DNA from: Ogataea parapolymorpha DL-1
Lineage: Eukaryota > Ascomycota > Pichiomycetes > Pichiales > Pichiaceae
Assembly: GCF_000187245.1 (NCBI RefSeq)
Contig: NC_027861.1
Span: forward strand, 1-64,000
Length of the DNA stretch: 64,000 nucleotides
Direction: 5' to 3'
Below, piece after piece: positions 7,898 to 16,282 of the stretch (positions within the stretch are counted from its first letter, which is position 1; every line of letters begins with the position of its first letter). The translations under genes and the position numbers were made by a program. The notes below the pieces were generated by a model, which did no database searches, was not told where the DNA came from, and was given only the letters and a program-made list of their open reading frames with translations.

Positions 7898-9568
7898 TTA
7901 GGCTAATGATAAGTACCATCCCATACTTTCAGAAATGTCGAACCAGTTAACACAGTGTGCGCCGTCCTCGTTGAGTTCCCATGCCTTGCGGATCAGAATC
8001 AAAACGAGCTCAAAATTTTTAACGGGAAATTTGGAACAAAATGATCGTAATCTGGCTTCCATTTGGTCACGATCCACTGGATCGACGCACGACATTCCAG
8101 CCACCATGAGCGCGAAACATAAGCCAGATTGGACATTCGTATCCATTATCACGTCCATGCAGAGCGTGAGCTCTTGGAGCATTAGCTGGATTTCTGGCAC
8201 TGCTGGAGGGGTCTTCCGTACCATGTAGCGAAGATAGATCCTCAAACTTAATTTGTAGGTCTCGAACAACGTAAGATGGTCTTCGAGCTCTTTGTCATCC
8301 TTCAGTAGTAGCAACGAGGGAGTGTGTGGATTAGTATTTTTGATTCGAGTTTCCAGCTCTTCGAAGTCCATCTCCAGCGCTGTTAAGAACTCGAATTTTT
8401 TCTGTTTATAGGAGTCACGATCCTCAATAGCATTCAAATCCTCCTGCATCTTGTCCAACTTGTTCTTGGTATTGATTATCTGGCCAAGCAAAACGTACAT
8501 TGGACGGACGCATCCTTGCAATGGATCACAGACGGTACCCGAGTCCATCAATTGCGTGGTGCCTGGAATTATGTCCAATGCCTCGCAGTACTGATCAATA
8601 GGGAACAAAGTGCCTTCCTCGTGGCTAGAACTGCTGAGGACATCATGGTAGAGAAAATTGGACAGCAACCATTTGGCCCCCTCTGTATCACCCAGTAGTC
8701 CCAATAGGGTCTTTAAATTGCCGTTGCACTCGTCCAAAATGAATTTGTGCAGCCTGCCAAAGATATCGTACCAGTTCTTAACATCGCCGACACAAATTTC
8801 TGCAGCACAAAGGATGAAAAACACACACACAAGTTCCAACTTGTCGGATATTGTCAACTCGTCTGACTTGAGGGTTTTGTCGCAAAGATCCACAGCGTTT
8901 TGGATATATTTCATCGGAGTTTCCTCCGACTTGGTGCCTGCCAAGAAAAGCCCAGACCAACCAATAAGTCCGCTCATAATGGCTTTGTTGTGAACTGCTA
9001 GAGGAATGTAAAGACTCAAAAGATAATTTGTTTCCTGAGGCAGAAGAGAAAGGGTCGATGAGACATAGTTGATGTAATAATCTAGATACCGGCTCTCTGT
9101 TTCACTAAGATGACGAATAAAGGGCAGCGAGAAAACGTTCATTTGTGGTTCATAGTCGAACGAAGTTTGAAGATTTGTCCTAAGTGTGTCAATAAGGGTA
9201 TGAGTGGTCGATACTCCAGATGTTTCCTCGACAGAACTTAACCGAACCTTGATGGCCTGGGACTGGCGTCGTTTCGCATTCTTGCGCTCTGTACCAGGTT
9301 GACGCCATACACACTCAATACCCAGTCTCTTGCACAGTCTGCAGACTGGCTTGGTTTCATCACAGCGTTTTCTGTGGTTAGTTGGTCGAAAAATTACTAC
9401 TTACTTGCGTCTGCGACATTCTCCGCATCCACTTCGCGAACGGATCGGACGTCCCGTGGAGTTGGTGTCGTTCAGAAGAGTCTGGAACTCGGCCAGGGTC
9501 TTGCCAGCAGAGTTTGCTGGCTTTTGGTCCACAAGAGCGAGGTCGTTAACAGTGAAGGCGTTGAACAT
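7898..9568 (-). CDS. Zn2Cys6 transcription factor, Uga3-like, with one intron
   Basis: Exons on the minus strand are 9568-9405 and 9371-7898, giving 545 residues. Splicing a 33-nt intron restores a perfect zinc cluster, cysteines 48, 51, 57, 64, 67 and 74 (C-x2-C-x6-C-x6-C-x2-C-x6-C), with Lys55 split by the intron. The body from about residue 130 onward resembles the fungal-specific transcription factor domain 2 found in Uga3-type regulators of nitrogen catabolism. Without splicing the zinc cluster is cut by a TAA. It is convergent with the dehalogenase-like gene and lies inside the putative catabolic cluster, so it is a candidate pathway regulator. The Uga3 likeness is family level, not orthology. 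Confidence 0.85.
9372..9404 (-). other. 33-nt intron in Zn2Cys6 gene
   Basis: The donor is GTAAGT, the branch CTAAC, and the acceptor CACAG follows at once. The intron is phase 2 and a multiple of three, but its second to fourth bases complete an in-frame TAA, so splicing is required. Joining the exons gives the uninterrupted GCGECRRRKRCDETKP zinc-cluster core. Confidence 0.88.
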
Positions 9569-10031
9569 AAAGATTTCGCTAAAGCCGAAGGTTCGTTTAT
9601 GAATTTAATTTTTTCTGATAAGATCCCAACATTTACTTAAGTAGGGCTAAATCTTCCGACCTTATTGATAGGCCAGACTCCTTCCAAAAAGAGAACATCC
9701 GACAAAAAATCCGCACGTGATAACAAAACTAGGTGTGGCAGTAGCGAACTCGGAGAAGAATCTGGTGCGAGGTGTAAATAATCTGTAATATGCTAGGATC
9801 TGATGCCAAACTCTGGGATAGCGCTGGTTAAGAAGGACCATAGACGGGTCCCCAGGTCAACTAGCTAAAACCTGGTCACTAAGGCAGGTTACTTCGACCA
9901 TTTAAATGACTCAGATGACATGAATAATATACTCTCCTTGGGAAACACGTGTTATATCATTTGTAGAAGCCATACTTTCAAGCCAAGGTTAAAAATGGAA
10001 ATCCTACTTCCTACACTTCAATCTCCATACT
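9569..10031. promoter_or_regulatory. divergent promoter with TGACTCA and CACGTG
   Basis: This 463-base gap separates the Zn2Cys6 gene from the second aldo-keto reductase. On the reductase side it holds TGACTCA at 9907-9913, the exact Gcn4 site, and CACGTG at 9946-9951, an E-box of the Pho4/Cbf1 type, 81 bases before the start codon. Nothing else gene-like is visible. Use of these sites is inferred. Confidence 0.45.
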
Positions 10032-11108
10032 ATGTCTTTCCTAGAGAAGTCCTTTAAATGGGAGCATGCGCCATTCCAGCTCTACACCAATCTGGGAGAC
10101 TCTGGTCTCAAGATTTCCAGAGTGATTCTTGGGTGCATGTCTTTCGGCAAAAAGAGCTGGTCTGATTTCATCGTTGAAGATGAAGATCAGGTGTTTGAAA
10201 TCATGAAAAAAGCCTACGACAGTGGCATCAGAACCTTTGACACTGCAGGAAACTACTCCAATGGCTATTCTGAGATCTTGGTTGGCAAATTCTTGAAGAA
10301 GTACAACATTGACAGAAGAACTATTGTGATTTTCACCAAGTGCTACTTCCCGGTGAGCGAGGAGCCTGGTGCCAATCCTACAAATGGTTCAGAAGAGGGT
10401 GTCAACTATATCAACCGTGTCGGACTCTCGAGAAAGGCAATTTTTGATGCCGTTGACAAGAGCATTGAAAGACTTGGAACCTATGTCGACTTGCTGCAAA
10501 TTCACAGGTACGACAGAACTACTCCAGCCAAAGAGACCATGGAGGCTTTGCACGATGTTGTCAAGTCTGGCAAGGCTTTATACATTGGTGCCTCGTCCAT
10601 GAGAGCATACCAATTTATCCGGCTCCAAAATATTGCTGAGAAGTACGGCTGGACAAAATTTGTCTCGATGCAGAGCTACTATTCTCTTCTCTACAGGGAC
10701 GAGGAGGACGAGCTGATTGCTTATTGCAATGAAACAGGTGTTGGTCTCATCCCTTGGTCCCCGCTGGCGGGGGGTGTTTTAGCCAGGCCCGCTGCCAAGG
10801 CGCATGATACTACAGTTCGCTCCTCGAACTCTCGGTTTCTTTCCTTTATTGGTCTTGGTGAACTGACCGAAAATGATAAGGAAGTTATCAACAGAGTGGA
10901 AGCTCTTGCTGCTAGGCACAAAGTTTCCATGGCTACCGTTGCGACAGCATGGATCCTGGCTAAAGGACAACACCCAATATTGGGAATTAACAAGCCTGAG
11001 AGACTGGACGATGCATTGGCTGCTATTAGCCTCAAACTTTCTGAGGAAGAGGTTCGATACCTAGAGGAAGCCTACGGCGTGAGAAAACTGCCAGCTTTGT
11101 ACCACTAG
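10032..11108 (+). CDS. aldo-keto reductase, aryl-alcohol dehydrogenase-like
   Basis: A 358-residue AKR of the long aryl-alcohol-dehydrogenase-like class (Ypl088w group of Saccharomyces). The sequence begins with the N-terminal LGDSGLKISRVILGCMSFG, then DTAGNYSNGYSE carries the catalytic Asp and Tyr, FTKCYF the catalytic Lys, and LQIHRYDRTTP the catalytic His. SPLAGGVLARP and the C-terminal LGINKPERLDDAL are family features of the NADP(H) site. The ATG at 10032 is the first in frame. Its promoter has a Gcn4-type and an E-box site. It is divergent from the Zn2Cys6 regulator, which makes it a plausible target. The physiological carbonyl substrate is unknown. Confidence 0.88.
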   Translation: MSFLEKSFKWEHAPFQLYTNLGDSGLKISRVILGCMSFGKKSWSDFIVEDEDQVFEIMKKAYDSGIRTFDTAGNYSNGYSEILVGKFLKKYNIDRRTIVIFTKCYFPVSEEPGANPTNGSEEGVNYINRVGLSRKAIFDAVDKSIERLGTYVDLLQIHRYDRTTPAKETMEALHDVVKSGKALYIGASSMRAYQFIRLQNIAEKYGWTKFVSMQSYYSLLYRDEEDELIAYCNETGVGLIPWSPLAGGVLARPAAKAHDTTVRSSNSRFLSFIGLGELTENDKEVINRVEALAARHKVSMATVATAWILAKGQHPILGINKPERLDDALAAISLKLSEEEVRYLEEAYGVRKLPALYH

Positions 11109-11257
11109 GTAGCAAAAACTTGGGATTGTCTTAAGATTTCGGTGATGTAGCAATCATACAAGTTGGGCCAAGGAACGTGCGTACTCAATCTTGAATGAAA
11201 TACTGAATGAATTTCAAGTAGATCAATTTTCTCAGTTTTGAGATTCTGCCTCGGAAG

Positions 11258-11263
11258 CACGTG
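11258..11263. promoter_or_regulatory. CACGTG (Pho4-type) upstream of acid phosphatase
   Basis: A perfect CACGTG lies 47 bases before the ATG of the histidine acid phosphatase gene, followed by an ATAAATAG element at about 11279-11286. In yeasts Pho4 binds CACGTG to induce secreted phosphatases under phosphate limitation. The assignment rests on the hexamer and the gene product. Confidence 0.5.
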
Positions 11264-11309
11264 TTTACTTCCAGTCGCATAAATAGCACACAAAAACTTG
11301 TTGTCTCAT

Positions 11310-12704
11310 ATGCTTTTATTTGCAGCCCTAGCAGCGGTTGACTTTGCTCAAATAGTTCACCATGCGCCTATCCAAAACGAATTCTCGGATTTGGACCAAG
11401 TTTTCAACTCCTCAAGAGGCACTAACCACGGAATATACAATTCATCTTTTGTCCCAAGTAGCAGGTACGGAGAGTATAATTTTTGCAACATGCCTCACGT
11501 AAGGAAGGATACCTATTCACAGGTGGACCAGTCGGAGTACAAGTTGCAGTTTGTCGAGGTTATCCATCGCCATCACAAAAGAACGCCCTACGCACAGAAT
11601 TGCTTCCCTGTAGAAACTCTGGTGCTCCATTGTGATGACGCTGTGAACAACTATTACTCCGAATTCAAAACTCCAGCTCAGATCAACAACACGATGAAGA
11701 TCTCCTGGGCCAACTACCAAAATCGGTATAACCCTTTTAATTTTATCCACAACGGCTACAATGGCACTTGCCAATTTCCTGAGATCTCTTCTGCTGGTTT
11801 AGAGGACTCATACCAGCACGGGCTTGACCTTTATGGGGTATACGGCGAATTACTAGAATTTCTTCCAGCACGATATGACCCCAAGCAAGTAAGATTTCGT
11901 GTGACTAATAATGTCATTACCTCCCACGTTGTTAGTGCAGTGGTTAAGGCCATGTATCCTCACGAAAAGGGGATTGAAGTGAAGGTGGAAGCTGATGGCT
12001 TTGACGCACTCGAGCCAACTTATTCGTGCGAAATTGCGGATGCCATAGCATCAGAGATCACCTCCTCGAGTGAATGGCAGAGACATCTGGCTAAGGCCGC
12101 AGACCTATACGATGAGTTAGACGACATATCTGGTGTTGATCCAAATTCAAAGGATTGGCATCAATCTTTTGATCATTATTTTGACAATACTGCATTCAGA
12201 TTGTGTCATGGGTACGATCTTGCTTGTAACTCCGGGAATTCTTCGCTCTGTATGACACAGCACCAAGCCGAACAGATATTTCGTCTAGGAGATTTTGAGT
12301 ACAACTACAAGTTTCGGATTCATGAGAACTCGACTCTATATGCGGCAACCAGCTACGGAGCATACTTCAATGAGCTAAAGCACCGTCTTCTTGAAAAAGC
12401 CAACGGGAGATCGAGTCTCAAGTACTCTCACAACGTAGCCCATGATGGTTCCATTGCACGAATCCTTGGATTTCTCCAAGTTGATTATCTCAGATGGCCA
12501 GGAATGGGATCGGAGGTTGTGTTTGAGCTCTACGAAGGACTAAATGATGGTGAATGGTATCTCAGAGCTCTTTACATGGGAAGAATACTGACAACCACAG
12601 GTCCTCTCGTGGAAACCGACATGATTCCACTCCGTGACTTTGTCGGCTATATTGAATCAATGATTGGAAAAGACGCAGAAGTGTTAGTGAATTACTGCGG
12701 CTAA
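11310..12704 (+). CDS. histidine acid phosphatase-like protein, secreted
   Basis: A 464-residue branch-2 histidine phosphatase. The catalytic RHxxRxP motif is present as RHHKRTP at residues 87-93, with His where most acid phosphatases have Gly, and the C-terminal HD dyad appears in VAHDGS. The N-terminus is short and hydrophobic (MLLFAALAAVDFAQ), fitting a signal peptide though without the usual basic residue. Several NxS/T sites suggest glycosylation. The frame extends four codons up to a TTG, but the ATG at 11310 is the real candidate. Related proteins hydrolyse phosphomonoesters outside the cell. Together with PHO89 it makes a second phosphate-scavenging gene in this arm. Confidence 0.82.
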   Translation: MLLFAALAAVDFAQIVHHAPIQNEFSDLDQVFNSSRGTNHGIYNSSFVPSSRYGEYNFCNMPHVRKDTYSQVDQSEYKLQFVEVIHRHHKRTPYAQNCFPVETLVLHCDDAVNNYYSEFKTPAQINNTMKISWANYQNRYNPFNFIHNGYNGTCQFPEISSAGLEDSYQHGLDLYGVYGELLEFLPARYDPKQVRFRVTNNVITSHVVSAVVKAMYPHEKGIEVKVEADGFDALEPTYSCEIADAIASEITSSSEWQRHLAKAADLYDELDDISGVDPNSKDWHQSFDHYFDNTAFRLCHGYDLACNSGNSSLCMTQHQAEQIFRLGDFEYNYKFRIHENSTLYAATSYGAYFNELKHRLLEKANGRSSLKYSHNVAHDGSIARILGFLQVDYLRWPGMGSEVVFELYEGLNDGEWYLRALYMGRILTTTGPLVETDMIPLRDFVGYIESMIGKDAEVLVNYCG

Positions 12705-12749
12705 AAAATATGTATCTTTAGAATTTCCTGATTTGGCTTTAACGAATTT

Positions 12750-14408
12750 TCAATCGTCCGTCTCGTCGACACTCAGGATATACTCATAATAAAATACAAT
12801 CAAGTGCAGATGAGAGTCCATTGGAATATACTCATTGATTCCATGCTCCTTAGAGTAGACACCCGGCAACAAACCTGGCCTGTATCTGTAGATATGTTTT
12901 GTGAGGTTCCAGTAATACTTAGTGTCAGTGTTTCCAGAACCTATACCCGGAGCAACAATGAGGCCCGTTGAGTCCGGAGCCACAAGATCTTCATAGACGT
13001 GGTGGATCGTTCCGGAAAATATGTCCCAATGGTTGCCCTGAGTGGGCGTCAGCGGAGCAGGAGGAAATGCCTGAACTACCTTAAGGAGACAGTTTCCGGC
13101 TGGCCTGCTAGGCTTGAGTTCCTGACGCCCATTAAAATCAGATGCAAGGCCAAGATGATATTTGTCAACAACTGGCTCAATTGTAGCTATAATTCTATCA
13201 ACCACAGTGTCTACAGTCTCCTCCATGGCAATCCGCACGTTCATAGTGAGTTCCACATATTCAGGAAGAGCGTTTGCCTTGACTCCTCCGGTTATGATGT
13301 CAATGGCCCTTGTTGACTTGACGACAAATCCCTTGCCGAGGTCCACATCTATGTAATTTCTTGCAATCTCGTTGGCCTTCTGATCGTGACCCGCACTCAG
13401 AATACTTTTCTTAACGGATGAAGGCATCTCGGGCGAGTGCTCTGCAACGCAGACATATTCCCAGAACGCAGGATTATGTTTGGTGAAATACGTTGGAAAC
13501 TCCGATTTTTCCAGCTCCACAATCATTTCGCCCATAATCCCAATTGAAGTATGTCTAGGCGGAATTGACGAATGCCCTCCTGGGGTTTCTAGGATGATTT
13601 TCAAGTCCATATAGCCTTTCTCTGCCGTTCCTGGAACAGACATTTTGACTCCTTGAATGGTGTCTAGATTAACTCCTCCTTCATCCAGAACCGCATACAT
13701 GGAGTCTTTGCCAAATTTCTGTTCGAGCCATTCGGCATTTTTGTTTCTCGGGCCTCCAACTTCTTCATCAAATCCAAAGGAATAGATAATGGTCCTTCTT
13801 GGCGAGAACTCGTTACTGATCAGCTCTTCTGCAGCTTCTAATAATCCAATAAGTTGGTCTTTGCAGTCTGCAATGCCCCTACCGTAAACGTTTTCTCCAT
13901 CGTAGTCACCACTAAAAGGATCGTGTTTCCATTGGCTGAGAGTCAAATTAGAGACGGGCACTGTATCCTGGTGAGCCATTAAAACCAGAGGCTTCAAGGA
14001 CGAGTCACTGCCCTCCCAAATATACACCAAGCCATGGTAATTGACCTTGTGAAGGGATGTTTTGCTGTAAAATAGAGGAAATGTGGATTTGAGCAGTTGT
14101 TCAAACTTTTCGAATTTTGACCAGTACGTAAAATCATCCTCAACAAGTATGGGATCGTCATCATAAACCTCAGTCCTTGTTCTGATGGCAGCCTGCAATT
14201 TTTCAACAGAAGCATTTCTAAAGTCTTCGCTGTGCAATATTTTGGAAAGAGTTGCTTTGTGCGAATGATAAGTGGACGGCCGATGCGGTTTTGTTGCAGG
14301 GCATTCGACTACAGCCTTGGACTCCTCAGAAAAACTCCAAACTAGCGAGAGGACTATGAAAAGACCGACGACTATGAAGCCAACTATCCTTGTCTCAAAG
14401 TACTGCAT
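12750..14408 (-). CDS. CPS1: vacuolar carboxypeptidase S, M20 metallopeptidase
   Basis: A 552-residue Zn-dependent carboxypeptidase that trims C-terminal residues from peptides in the vacuole. One N-terminal membrane anchor (about residues 8-27) gives the type II topology typical of Cps1. M20 metal ligands are recognisable in LMAHQDTVPV, YGRGIADCKDQ and DEEVGGPR; the dimerisation domain follows with PGGHSSIPPRHTSIG, and the C-terminal half ends with the HLHL ligand region. Length is close to the 576 residues of the Saccharomyces enzyme. The gene is convergent with the acid phosphatase (45 bases between stops). In Saccharomyces the gene responds to nitrogen quality, in keeping with its neighbours here. 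Confidence 0.9.
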   Translation of the reverse strand: MQYFETRIVGFIVVGLFIVLSLVWSFSEESKAVVECPATKPHRPSTYHSHKATLSKILHSEDFRNASVEKLQAAIRTRTEVYDDDPILVEDDFTYWSKFEKFEQLLKSTFPLFYSKTSLHKVNYHGLVYIWEGSDSSLKPLVLMAHQDTVPVSNLTLSQWKHDPFSGDYDGENVYGRGIADCKDQLIGLLEAAEELISNEFSPRRTIIYSFGFDEEVGGPRNKNAEWLEQKFGKDSMYAVLDEGGVNLDTIQGVKMSVPGTAEKGYMDLKIILETPGGHSSIPPRHTSIGIMGEMIVELEKSEFPTYFTKHNPAFWEYVCVAEHSPEMPSSVKKSILSAGHDQKANEIARNYIDVDLGKGFVVKSTRAIDIITGGVKANALPEYVELTMNVRIAMEETVDTVVDRIIATIEPVVDKYHLGLASDFNGRQELKPSRPAGNCLLKVVQAFPPAPLTPTQGNHWDIFSGTIHHVYEDLVAPDSTGLIVAPGIGSGNTDTKYYWNLTKHIYRYRPGLLPGVYSKEHGINEYIPMDSHLHLIVFYYEYILSVDETDD

Positions 14409-15218
14409 GATATCTTTTGGGATAGTTATTGTTATCTAATTTACATCTGCACACCAATTTCATTTATCGCGCTTCAGCTTTTTTCGGTAACTCTGCAGAA
14501 TGAGCAATTTGTAATGAAGTGGTAGCAGGCAAACGCACTGAATCCCGGTACACGGCACAAAGTGAGCAGGCTTTTCATTCATTCAATTGCCTCTGTATTT
14601 CGACAAGTACTTTACCGCTTATTGCTCCGACATGGAATAATAAATGAGTGTGATCCGCACGGAGAACAAATCCGAAAGATGAATGGTCACACTACTAATC
14701 TTGCAATCGAGCTCACCTCGTAAGGTCTGCTCAAATCAAGCACAGCAAGTCTCTGATATTCATGTCATGAACTTAACATGCAAAACTATTTTAGGAATTC
14801 TTAATTTATAATATTGGAAATCGGACATCTTGCAAAAATTGTTGTATCGCTCCACACGAGAGCAAATTTGACAGTAGTCTTAATTAATTGATATTAGCTG
14901 ATTAAGAGAACCTGATATTCTTTCTTCAATGTAACCATCGTAGAATAAAAATGAGGAGGAGCATCGGGCATACAGCCTACTCACTTAAGAGAATCAAACG
15001 TGAGCTACTTAGATTACAATTCACAGTGAAATAGCTACAGCCCCATCACTGAACCCCGCGCAGCCCAAAGCCATGACAATAATATCTAGTGCACTAGATA
15101 GTACCGCGTGCATTTCCCGCATTTTCTAGCCATCACGTGCCGGATATCAGCTGACGTGTTGTTTATGAGAGCTAAAAAGAAATATCGAAAATTAAGAATC
15201 GCGTCTTAGTCACCTCTC
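14409..15218. other. 810-base divergent intergenic region
   Basis: No open frame or RNA gene stands out between CPS1 and the Gcr1/Hot1-like gene. It is AT-rich in the middle (about 14760-14960). A CACGTG sits at 15134-15139, 80 bases before the start of the rightward gene, next to a GACGTG at about 15153. I found no tRNA signature or transposon end. Confidence 0.4.
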
Positions 15219-16091
15219 ATGGACGTTAGGGCTGATATCGAGGAACAGTTGAGGAGCAATCCGCAGCATATGCTTTTCGGAAACCTTTCCGATCCTTCTT
15301 CACTAGACTCTGATCTCAAAAGCGTTTTTGATCAGATTTTGTCGAAGGCATTCGAAGGTGTTTCGGCCCGCAATACTGTCGATGAGTTACTAAAACAGAT
15401 CGACGAGGTAGAGAATTCCCAAAGACAATTGGAAGATGTTGTCTACCAGAAGATCGAGGCGTCTTTGAGCGAGAACATCAAACGGGTGCAAAGGGAATTG
15501 GACTGTTTACTACAAAAAGAAAACGGTCATTCAACAGAAGAAAATGCAGCAGCATTCATAAACGAAATTAACAATCCTCGGGCTCTGATTGATCACTCTT
15601 TGACCAATAGAGATCCAAGATACCACCAAGATGGAAACAATCATGCGCTAGTGCATAATGGACTGCAGCCTGCATCACCGAAAAGCCTGCCTCGCGAAAT
15701 AATAAACTACCGTTTGCCAAGAGGACCCAGGTCGAACAAAAGTCTTACAGTGCGCGAGCTCTATGAAGTCTGGTATGTTGGAGACCCCGACAAAGGAAAG
15801 CCTTCAGTATGCGATATACTTGAGAGATATCCGACTTGGAAATCCACCGAAACTACCTATTATAATCGACTGAAGCGTGTTGCAAATTTAATTGAGGAAG
15901 TTTCACGTGACCTAGACGGCGGTCCGATTGCAGCGCGCAGGCTTGAGGCAGTAAGAACAATAGAGATTTTCATGGAAAAAAACAAAATTGGAGGAGTCAG
16001 TGCATTGTCTGATCTTTGTTCGAACCAAAAAGGCGCACCCGGGTTCCAGACGGTCAAGTCAAGGGTGCTAGAAAATTTCGCAGACTTATAA
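15219..16091 (+). CDS. Gcr1/Hot1/Msn1-type DNA-binding protein
   Basis: This 290-residue protein has an N-terminal helical part rich in Glu, Gln and Leu (about residues 50-105, probable coiled coil) and a GCR1_C-like domain at about residues 170-235: INYRLPRG, then SLTVRELYEVWYVG, a proline-containing linker, and YPTWKSTETTYYNRLKRV. In the family this domain binds short CTTCC-like or degenerate sites and is found in Gcr1, Msn1 and Hot1, regulators of glycolysis and osmostress genes. The protein is much shorter than those three and lacks their long activation regions. The ATG at 15219 is the first in frame. I cannot assign orthology. Confidence 0.65.
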   Translation: MDVRADIEEQLRSNPQHMLFGNLSDPSSLDSDLKSVFDQILSKAFEGVSARNTVDELLKQIDEVENSQRQLEDVVYQKIEASLSENIKRVQRELDCLLQKENGHSTEENAAAFINEINNPRALIDHSLTNRDPRYHQDGNNHALVHNGLQPASPKSLPREIINYRLPRGPRSNKSLTVRELYEVWYVGDPDKGKPSVCDILERYPTWKSTETTYYNRLKRVANLIEEVSRDLDGGPIAARRLEAVRTIEIFMEKNKIGGVSALSDLCSNQKGAPGFQTVKSRVLENFADL

Positions 16092-16236
16092 TAGAATTTT
16101 CTGCTTCTTATTCATCACGATGCAATGCAAACCATGTTTTATCGGACAAGCTGTATTATTGGCCTCTCGGCTCTTAAGATCGGGTCTAAGCGTCGGCTAT
16201 AAGAAAAAGTTAAAAAAACTTTTACTTTTTGGGAGC

Positions 16237-16260
16237 AGATAAATAGCTGTGACATTATCT
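16237..16260. promoter_or_regulatory. divergent AGATAA pair before siderophore transporter
   Basis: AGATAA at 16237-16242 and its reverse complement TTATCT at 16255-16260 lie 23-46 bases upstream of the transporter ATG. Fungal iron repressors of the Fep1/Sfu1 GATA type bind WGATAA, usually in pairs, in siderophore uptake promoters. The function here is inferred from position and product; the pair is close to the start codon and may instead be incidental. Confidence 0.4.
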
Positions 16261-16282
16261 CTGAAATCAATAAAAACGAATT

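Noticed and set aside
14409..15218. Possible solo LTR or transposon remnant
   Set aside because: I found no paired TG...CA ends, target duplication or polymerase fragments in the gap.
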